The position numbers and the translations under genes were made by a program. The notes beneath the pieces were generated by a model. That model was not told the origin of the DNA. It saw only the letters and a program-made list of their open reading frames with translations, and did not search any database. Below are positions 55,549 to 64,000 of a stretch of 64,000 nucleotides of DNA, in pieces. Source of the DNA: Trichomonas vaginalis G3 (taxonomy: Eukaryota; Parabasalia; Trichomonadida; Trichomonadidae); assembly GCF_026262505.1 (NCBI RefSeq), contig NC_067206.1, positions 34,301,896 to 34,365,895 on the forward strand. The letters are read 5' to 3'. Numbering within the stretch: position 1 is the stretch's first letter; each line of letters starts with the position of its first letter.

Positions 55549-55734
55549 TTAAACATTACATTCCATGCAGAATGTTTTATTCTTTCTATTTTCAAACTTG
55601 AAATTCCTATAAAAGCTTCTTAGTTCATACATAGCTCCAAAAATAGCGCACAGTGCATTTGATGTATTTCCAACTATATGAATGCAAATACTGTTGAATT
55701 GATTCCTATCAAAGTAGGTAAATAAAATCCCCAT
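55549..55734 (-). CDS. Possible 61-aa protein (unit 3, left)
   Basis: Fifth copy of the frame described at 34765-34950. Confidence 0.3.
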   Translation of the reverse strand: MGILFTYFDRNQFNSICIHIVGNTSNALCAIFGAMYELRSFYRNFKFENRKNKTFCMECNV

Positions 55735-56267
55735 ATAAATATGCAAACTAATGAAATATATGTAAAAGATAATCACTGAATAGAATTTTATTCATAATTT
55801 CTCAATGAATTCCGCTTTATTAATGAACGAAATAAATATAGCTCTTCTATTTACAGTACAAGCAATCTGTGTTAATGTTAGATAAGTTTATTACAATTAT
55901 CCATTAAAAATTGTTTCAATCACGATTTGATAAAATTTTTTTTGAAATATCGAATCTAAATATTTCAACAGTTAAATGCTGTGAAAGATTTTAAAACAAC
56001 ACAAAGTCTGCCATTTGGCTCACTTCTGACCTTGTTGCTTTTCGATGAAGTAAACAAAAAATGAATAGATAATAGACGATATAGACCAATAAATATAATC
56101 GGTTTTCATTGAATTATTTTCAGAGGTAGGTATGAATTCACATGACTAATTCTGATAAAAATGAAAATCCCATTATATTATACGAAATTATTAAATATCT
56201 CTTAAATATTTTTCAATAGATTCATGATTCAAAACTTTGAAATAAGAAAAACACTTCATTTTTGTGA

Positions 56268-57434
56268 ATGTCAGCTCGCCCAGCAGTCGGATGGGAATCA
56301 CATTTTATTGCAACCAAGGCATATATTCAATTTGCATTGAGCATTAGCGATAAGTCATTTATGCCAAAACTACTCAACAAGATAGACAAAACAGTTGCCG
56401 CTCTTCATTATGGTACAGATGGAAAACAAATATTTAGGACTCATGGCTCTACACCAATATATAAACTCCCTGATAACGTCACTGATCTTGGACAATTAAA
56501 TGAAATTATGTATCAGAAGTATACTCGTCCATTAGACCACGCATTAGCCTCTATTGGGACAAATAAAGATACTATTGTTCTTAATATTAACCATCTTGCA
56601 GCAGATGGAGGATATCTTCATAATTTATTTGAATTTTTAAAGACAGATGAAGATATCAACTACATCCCTAGTATTATTCCAACAGAAAAAGTATTTGAAA
56701 AAGAAATTAATGAATATAATGGATCTCTTCCATTGTTCCCAGTTGCAGATCCATCGTTAACTCGTGCTATTCCTCAAGATCAGTTAAATTACCATACAGC
56801 ATACGGAATGTTTACTAATAACATATCAATTGATGCAAAAACATTGATGACCTCTAAAATTAACGGAAAGATCAAAAATTTGACAGAATATTATTGGGCA
56901 AGTGTCATTTTATCTGTATCAGCATTCAACAACAAGCTTGAAAACACCGGAATTCCAACATGCATTAATTTAAGACAATACTTAAATAAATCAGATTTCA
57001 ACATTGGAAATTGTTTCTCTCACGTCATTGTTTCGACACACGTTACAAAAGATGATGATGTTAAAACATTGATGGATAATCTCCGTCAAGATTTCAATAA
57101 CAAATACAAGTTAAGAACTCCAATTGGAGAATTGAAATCACTAAAACAAGGCTCGCTTTTCCAAGCTAGTGTTAAAGGATTAGTTCCAGATATTTCACTC
57201 AATGGAACATTTAAGATGGAAAAACCATTCAAAGACATGCGAAAAAAAACATTAAAAAATTATTGTTTGTGTATATTTCAATATTCAACCATTCAAATTT
57301 TTTTGGACCTTTTTTTCTATCAAATCATAATCCCAAAACAATTTGAAGGGTGTGATATAGCGAATATACCTCAAATTTTTCTGAGGCAAAGCTCAGAAAA
57401 ATTTGAGGTATATTGTTTATATTCAAGAATTTGA
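56268..57434 (+). pseudogene. Acyltransferase, 3'-truncated copy, unit 3
   Basis: Same truncation as in units 1 and 2. The tail read from the foldback repeat differs and is longer (about 63 residues) because an A-run is one base shorter. Confidence 0.8.
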
Positions 57435-58038
57435 AAGTATATCTAAATTTTCTTTACTCGATGATTCAAATCGATTTGTTTGTTGAAAGATATGACGAAC
57501 TTTTTTTATCTTTCTTTGTAATATTTCATAGGATTGAAAATGAAACTTGCTTTTGATCTTCTTAGATAATATTATCCATATTGGCGATTCTGCCTTTAAT
57601 GGTTTTGAATCAGATGTATTGAAATTTTGAATAGACGTGGTTGTCTGATTAATTCAAAAAATAAATAAAAAATAAATAAAATTATCATTCAATCGCCAAT
57701 ATGGATAATATTATCTAAGAAGATCAAAAGCAAGTTTCATTTTCAATCCTATGAAATATTACAAAGAAAGATAAAAAAAAGTTCGTCATATCTTTCAACA
57801 AACAAATCGATTTGAATCATCGAGTAAAGAAAATTTAGATATACTTTCAAATTCTTGAATATAAACAATATACCTCAAATTTTTCTGAGCTTTGCCTCAG
57901 AAAAATTTGAGGTATATTCGCTATATCACACCCTTCAAATTGTTTTGGGATTATGATTTGATAGAAAAAAAGGTCCAAAAAATTTGAATGGTTGAATATT
58001 GAAATATACACAAACAATAATTTTTTAATGTTTTTTTT
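57242..58038. repeat. Foldback repeat, unit 3
   Basis: About 797 bp, same orientation as in unit 2, with small homopolymer length changes. Confidence 0.85.
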
Positions 58039-58191
58039 ATTCAATAAATTCAGTGAATAGCAATATAAACAAATGATTTAAAACGGTTTTCATCATTTAA
58101 TTTTTGTTGTATTTCACAAATATAAAGTTTGTCAGATCTGACACGCACCATAAGGAAATTTGATAATAATTCAAAATCATCATTATTTAAT

Positions 58192-58911
58192 ATGTTCGCC
58201 TTGGCTATCCTTGCATCATCAAGAGCCTCACGCGTCTTAAAGGTTGGACGGCAACCATCCAGCCGCTGGCCAATTAGACCATATCCATTTCCATTAAAGT
58301 ATTCATCAAACGATGAAGAGACCAACATGATTAGTCCAGACTTCTTAAAACATTTAGTAGATGCCGCTGAGAAAGAACTTAGTCGACCGTTCTATCCAAG
58401 ATACTTCCCCAGAAACGCTGAAGAATCAACAATTGACCCTGACAATTTCCCACCATTAGTTGGTATAGCAGTCGATATTGTTGGTGGGATTATCATTGAC
58501 AAACTAATCGATAGACTTCACAGGAACAGTGCCAATGCAGAAGAGGCGTTAGATATTGATTATGACAACATCCCATGGGGTCCAATTATTAAAGGAGCCG
58601 GCAAGATCATTGGTAAGGCTGGATTAGAAGAATTAGTTAAATGGGCTGCTGGTAAGATTCTTCCAAACAATTCAGTATCCGATTCAATGTATCAACCATA
58701 TCGCTTATATCTCAATGCAGAAGAGGAGTCAGATATCGATTATGACAACATCCCATGGGGTCCAATTATTAAAGGAGCCGGCAAGATCATTGGCGAGGCT
58801 GGATTAAAAGAACTGGTTAAATGGGCTGCTGGTAAGATTCTTCCAAACGATTCAGTATCCAATTCTTTTACTCCATATTTTCCAAGAAGACCATTATGGA
58901 AGGACTACTAA
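58192..58911 (+). CDS. Secreted modular peptide precursor (unit 3)
   Basis: Identical 239-residue protein, start ATG 10,389 bp from the unit 2 copy. Confidence 0.7.
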   Translation: MFALAILASSRASRVLKVGRQPSSRWPIRPYPFPLKYSSNDEETNMISPDFLKHLVDAAEKELSRPFYPRYFPRNAEESTIDPDNFPPLVGIAVDIVGGIIIDKLIDRLHRNSANAEEALDIDYDNIPWGPIIKGAGKIIGKAGLEELVKWAAGKILPNNSVSDSMYQPYRLYLNAEEESDIDYDNIPWGPIIKGAGKIIGEAGLKELVKWAAGKILPNDSVSNSFTPYFPRRPLWKDY

Positions 58912-59481
58912 AATAAAAAATCTTTTGATTTTTTAGTCATTTGAATTTTTTAAGAGCACAAATACATCCACATACATCTGACTTTAAAGTTAACAGTTTA
59001 ATAGTCAAATTTAAACTCGTTACAACACATAATAAAACTCTGCTAATATAGATGGAATATATGACATATAGATAGCTTCATATTAAAAAAAAATAGAAGA
59101 TTACAAATACAATTATTTAACAAAACTTGAATAGAACCAACATGTTCTTTCATAGCCTCAAAGTCTAAGTCTCCACATGCATACATTCTCAATTTTGGGA
59201 GAGCTCTCAATTTATGAGATAGTTTAAGTGCTTCTTTCTCGAAATATAAAAAGCATAAGAGAAAATATCATATAGCAATATGACCACATATGGATTCATA
59301 TATACAATTAGTATATTTATACTGAATGAAAACAAACATATCTCCTTGGAACAATGAATTTTAAAACCTACAAAATTAATACTGCTTTTGAACCAAAAAC
59401 ATTCAGCCTAAATCGATGTTTTCCTATTTAGATATTAAAATAATTAATTCTCTAACATTTCACATGGCATATTTAAAATAA

Positions 59482-60730
59482 TTAAATCATCATTTGGATT
59501 TCTTTTGTAAACTCTTTTTGAAGTTCATCTGATGATCTCTAAGCATGTCAAATACTTCGCCGATCTTCATATTAGGAGAAATGTTTTGAAGACCATAATG
59601 GAATGACGAAAGCAATGTTTTAGCTTCATTATCACTGATATCACCAGATGGATGACGGAGCTTTCCAAACAATGTGTTTTGATTGCCATTGACAATTGAA
59701 TAACCAATGAAACAAAGAATTGATGCATTAGAGCCATCAATAGTTCCTAAATCAATTCGCATGTCTTTGAATGGTTTTTCCATCTTAAATGTTCCATTGA
59801 GTGAAATATCTGGAACTAATCCTTTAACACTAGCTTGGAAAAGCGAGCCTTGTTTTAGTGATTTCAATTCTCCAATTGGAGTTCTTAACTTGTATTTGTT
59901 ATTGAAATCTTGACGGAGATTATCCATCAATGTTTTAACATCATCATCTTTTGTAACGTGTGTCGAAACAATGACGTGAGAGAAACAATTTCCAATGTTG
60001 AAATCTGATTTATTTAAGTATTGTCTTAAATTAATGCATGTTGGAATTCCGGTGTTTTCAAGCTTGTTGTTGAATGCTGATACAGATAAAATGACACTTG
60101 CCCAATAATATTCTGTCAAATTTTGATCTTTCCGTTAATTTTAGAGGTCATCAATGTTTTTGCATCAATTGATATGTTATTAGTAAACATTCCGTATGCT
60201 GTATGGTAATTTAACTGATCTTGAGGAATAGCACGAGTTAACGATGGATCTGCAACTGGGAACAATGGAAGAGATCCATTATATTCATTAATTTCTTTTT
60301 CAAATACTTTTTCTGTTGGAATAATACTAGGGATGTAGTTGATATCTTCATCTGTCTTTAAAAATTCAAATAAATTATGAAGATATCCTCCATCTGCTGC
60401 AAGATGGTTAATATTAAGAACAATAGTATCTTTATTTGTCCCAATAGAGGCTAATGCGTGGTCTAATGGACGAGTATACTTCTGATACATAATTTCATTT
60501 AATTGTCCAAGATCAGTGACGTTATCAGGGAGTTTATATATTGGTGTAGAGCCATGAGTCCTAAATATTTGTTTTCCATCTGTACCATAATGAAGAGCGG
60601 CAACTGTTTTGTCTATCTTGTTGAGTAGTTTTGGCATAAATGACTTATCGCTAATGCTCAATGCAAATTGAATATATGCCTTGGTTGCAATAAAATGTGA
60701 TTCCCATCCGACTGCTGGGCGAGCTGACAT
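59482..60730 (-). pseudogene. HxxxDG acyltransferase, unit 3, frameshifted
   Basis: Same gene as the full copies, but a T-run one base shorter near 60121 shifts the frame after about 203 residues. A second T-run near 59503 is also one base shorter and changes the last residues. Both are single-base homopolymer changes, so they may be sequencing errors rather than real lesions. Confidence 0.75.
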
Positions 60731-61263
60731 TCACAAAAATGAAGTGTTTTTCTTATTTCAAAGTTTTGAATCATGAATCTATTGAAAAATATTTAAGAGA
60801 TATTTAATAATTTCGTATAATATAATGGGATTTTCATTTTTATCAGAATTAGTCATGTGAATTCATACCTACCTCTGAAAATAATTCAATGAAAACCGAT
60901 TATATTTATTGGTCTATATCGTCTATTATCTATTCATTTTTTGTTTACTTCATCGAAAAGCAACAAGGTCAGAAGTGAGCCAAATGGCAGACTTTGTGTT
61001 GTTTTAAAATCTTTCACAGCATTTAACTGTTGAAATATTTAGATTCGATATTTCAAAAAAAATTTTATCAAATCGTGATTGAAACAATTTTTAATGGATA
61101 ATTGTAACAAACTTATCTAACATTAACACAGATTGCTTGTACTGTAAATAGAAGAGCTATATTTATTTCGTTCATTAATAAAGCGGAATTCATTGAGAAA
61201 TTATGAATAAAATTCTATTCAGTGATTATCTTTTACATATATTTCATTAGTTTGCATATTTAT

Positions 61264-61449
61264 ATGGGGATTTTATTTACCTACTTTGATAGGAATCAAT
61301 TCAACAGTATTTGCATTCATATAGTTGGAAATACATCAAATGCACTGTGCGCTATTTTTGGAGCTATGTATGAACTAAGAAGCTTTTATAGGAATTTCAA
61401 GTTTGAAAATAGAAAGAATAAAACATTCTGCATGGAATGTAATGTTTAA
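61264..61449 (+). CDS. Possible 61-aa protein (unit 3, right)
   Basis: Sixth copy of the frame described at 34765-34950. Confidence 0.3.
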   Translation: MGILFTYFDRNQFNSICIHIVGNTSNALCAIFGAMYELRSFYRNFKFENRKNKTFCMECNV

Positions 61450-61501
61450 AAAAATATTAAAATTCTAAAATGATGATTTTATTTCATTTTAAGTTGTTTT
61501 T

Positions 61502-62682
61502 TTATTGAACAACTTTAGAAAGAATCTCTTCAACAACTTTTGCATTCAATTCGTTGTTGTATCCATATTGTTGACCTCTTCCTAATTCTAAAGCTCTTTC
61601 AACAAGGAATTTAACATCTCCTTCTTGAATCTTTGAAGCGTTAGGGAAGTCTGAAACCTTCAATGGCATGCCAAGTTTAATAGCAAAATTGCGGATTCCT
61701 TCGATGAACTTGTCGGCCTTTTGATCAACAGTTCCTTCATGAACACCAAAAACGTACTCAGCTGCTTCTGCCATTGTCTCTTTTCTTGATTCCTTAAGCC
61801 TTTCGTAAAGGACTGGTGCAACAATTGCAAGTGTGGCAGCATGATCAATACCGTACATTGGAGTCAATGGCTGTGCTGTAAGGTGAACTTCCCAATATGG
61901 TGTCTTTCCATAAGCGAATATTTGGTTCTGTGCGAATTCTGAAGCAACAATCAATCTCTCATGAAGTTCTAATGAAGCATCAGGTTGCAATAAACCAGTG
62001 CTAATGTCAACAAGTTCTTTCATGACAGAAAAGAAGAAATTGTCTGCCATTGGGCATTTATCGCCTGTAATAACTTGATCTGTGCAATGAATCATCGCAT
62101 CGAACAAACCATTTCTGATTTGTCTCTGTGGTAATGTCATCGTGTATCTTGGATCAATGATTGAGAACTTCGGATATGTGATTTGAGCACCTCCGTAATT
62201 CTTTTCTTTCCTATCTTCTCTTGAGATAACAAATGTATTGTTCCATTCAGAACCAGTTGCTGGAAGAGTAATGATTGAACCAACTGGAATCGCCTTCTCA
62301 GGGAAAGCACCTTTTGAGATGATATCCCAAGCATCAACTGATGGATCAAGAGATGCAGCAGCTGAAATGAACTTGGTTGCATCAAGAACTGAGCCACCTC
62401 CAACGGCAAGGAGTAAGTCAGGTTTGTATTCACGAACAACTTTGATAATTTCCAAACACGTTTTGTATTCTGGGTTTGGCTGAATGCCTCCTTGCCATTT
62501 GACTTCGCATTCAAGATCGGCTAATGCTTTAACAACACTGAACGAGCACCATTCTTATCAATTGATCCGCCGCCAAATGTGCATAAAACGCGTGATTTTC
62601 TTGGGACGAAATCCTTGAGATGCTCTTGAACAGCATTAGCACCGAAAGCTAACTGAACATTATTAGTCCAAAGCCACTTCAT
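61502..62682 (-). pseudogene. Iron-type alcohol dehydrogenase copy 6
   Basis: Last copy in the window, with the same frame disruption. Confidence 0.85.
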
Positions 62683-63273
62683 CCTCTATTGATGTATAAA
62701 AATGAAGTGTATTTTTTTAATTAACTATTTATCTCAAATTTTTGAGAGAAAAATATATTCCGGCCAATTGTTTAAAAATTACATTGCTTTTGATAATTCA
62801 AGATTATATAGCTTCGAGTTCTTATTGTTCAATAAATACATGATAAAAATTTTGAAACAAGTGAGTTGCGTCATAAAGTTTTGAATTTTTTCTGACATTT
62901 GTCCATATGAATTCACAGCTATTTTGCTAACCATTTAGATATTAGAATTACAATAAATTAATTATATGTCTCATTAAGACAGTGATTGTAGTTCAATTTC
63001 AATTTTTGAATCGAAATTCAGATATGATTATAAGGCGATCATTTATTTTTGATCAATATTATATATTGGTGTTTCAAATTAATGTTTAATACTATTTGCA
63101 TGGATTTTCAAAAGTTATTTGTAACTTCAGTCATTTAAAATTTATTAATTTCATTAACCATATATAGGAGGATGAAGTTAATGTGGATCTTATTTTTATC
63201 ATGATTAAGATAGAAAGAATAATAAAAATGAATTTTTAGTTATATTCAAAGTTTATTCATACATTTATTATAT

Positions 63274-63450
63274 TTATCCATATCTAGTGATAATACTCAT
63301 ATACTCTGCCATAGAACCTGCATTATACCTTCCTCTAAGATATTCATGTTGAGCAGGACCCCCACTATTTTCAATTCTGCTAATTCTAGAGTCTGTTTTT
63401 TGAGAAGATGAACTGCTCTTCGATTGGGATGATCCTTGCTTAGAACTCAT
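63274..63450 (-). CDS. 58-aa Ser-rich protein (unit 3 right)
   Basis: Array form with Ala. Confidence 0.65.
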   Translation of the reverse strand: MSSKQGSSQSKSSSSSQKTDSRISRIENSGGPAQHEYLRGRYNAGSMAEYMSIITRYG

Positions 63451-63609
63451 CTTTTAAAAATGAAATGAGTTCTATTTTTTGTCAAAAATTTTATTCCTAG
63501 TCAAAAATTTTGAATCAAATTGATTCACACTATAATGATTAAAATTTAAAATATTTGATCGATTGTTATTAAAACTATAACTTCAAGATAAAATTAATCT
63601 AATGAATTC

Positions 63610-63774
63610 CTCTTCAAAATTTTGAAATTTTGAGGGTATTCAATTTTTCTTTAAATTTCCTTTCTCCTTAATCATTCAATTTGATTTGCGATTGTTTTGT
63701 TCATCTTAATAAATACGGTGCTGTTATCAATCTTTTAGCTTTTAGCTTTGAGCCTTTACTTTTTTTTGAAATAA
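63610..63774. other. Spacer between units 3 and 4
   Basis: 165 bp, one base shorter in a T-run than the other spacers; same orientation as those at 42831 and 53223. Confidence 0.85.
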
Positions 63775-63933
63775 GAATTCATTAGATTAATTTTATCTTG
63801 AAGTTATAGTTTTAATAACAATCGATCAAATATTTTAAATTTTAATCATTATAGTGTGAATCAATTTGATTCAAAATTTTTGACTAGGAATAAAATTTTT
63901 GACAAAAAATAGAACTCATTTCATTTTTAAAAG

Positions 63934-64000
63934 ATGAGTTCTAAGCAAGGATCATCCCAATCGAAGAGCAGTTCATCTTCTCAAAAAACAGACTCTAGAA
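63934..64000 (+). CDS. 58-aa Ser-rich protein, start only (unit 4)
   Basis: The first 22 codons are visible, with the same initiator block; the gene is cut by the window end. It shows that the array continues. Confidence 0.65.
   Translation, partial: MSSKQGSSQSKSSSSSQKTDSR

Larger units (their letters stand above)
53389..63609 (+). repeat. Array unit 3
   Basis: 10,221 bp, same orientation as unit 2, nearly identical, with a few homopolymer-length differences and rare substitutions (for example G to A in the gap downstream of the plus-strand dehydrogenase, near 55890). A fourth unit begins at 63775 and leaves the window. Confidence 0.9.

Noticed and set aside
1-64000. tRNA, rRNA or telomere repeats
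   Set aside because: None was seen by eye on either strand; weak RNA genes would need a covariance-model search.

Overview
This is AT-rich eukaryotic nuclear DNA, most likely from a parabasalid (a trichomonad such as Trichomonas or Tritrichomonas). No splice sites are obvious. ATGs sit 10-25 nt behind TCA-Py-(A/T) initiator-like motifs, several stop codons overlap TAAA, and a Polinton/Maverick end is present. All of these are known trichomonad habits. The species is inferred, not proven. Many open frames in the window begin with TTG or GTG. Starts here were moved to the first sensible ATG.

Layout. (1) 1-2002: the terminal part of a Polinton/Maverick that runs out of the window to the left, looks broken, and ends in a GC-richer terminus followed by a poly-T run. 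(2) 2193-12453: ordinary host territory with a 727-aa proline/glutamine-rich protein with a Cys-rich tail, an unknown membrane-type protein, an unknown 286-aa protein, a TPR/armadillo (UNC-45-like) protein and a possible small membrane protein. The long gaps here carry several inverted repeats. (3) 12.6-64 kb: a head-to-head/tail-to-tail amplified array. Three complete units (13107-42830, 42997-53222, 53389-63609) and the start of a fourth are separated by 165-166-bp spacers. Each unit carries two copies of a 58-aa Ser-rich protein gene, two copies of an iron-type alcohol dehydrogenase, one full and one truncated copy of an HxxxDG acyltransferase, and one copy of a secreted-looking modular peptide precursor next to an 800-bp foldback repeat. 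Unit 1 is the reverse complement of units 2 and 3.

(4) Nested in unit 1, splitting one dehydrogenase copy, is a 19,493-bp element (14799-34291) with a 5-bp target duplication. It is almost entirely one giant palindrome. Each arm encodes a 108-aa protein, a 78-aa protein, an SF3 (D5/DUF5906-like) primase-helicase and a NUMOD4-HNH endonuclease, and the inner arms are kilobases of satellite-like repeats. After removing the element and one copy of the target duplication, unit 1 is exactly 10,226 bp, the same as unit 2, which confirms the boundaries and shows insertion into one member of an already duplicated pair. No transposase, integrase, DNA polymerase or capsid gene was recognised in the element.

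How the parts may work together is inference. The array genes share an initiator-like promoter block (TTCATTTTT just before the ATG) and may be co-expressed. A dehydrogenase plus an alcohol/amine-type acyltransferase could make an ester or other acylated product, but every dehydrogenase copy carries the same frame disruption. The peptide precursor has three acidic-plus-amphipathic-helix modules, two of them close to identical and cationic, and resembles a processed membrane-active peptide precursor. Because the region is built from near-identical inverted repeats, the assembly itself should be verified with single long reads.
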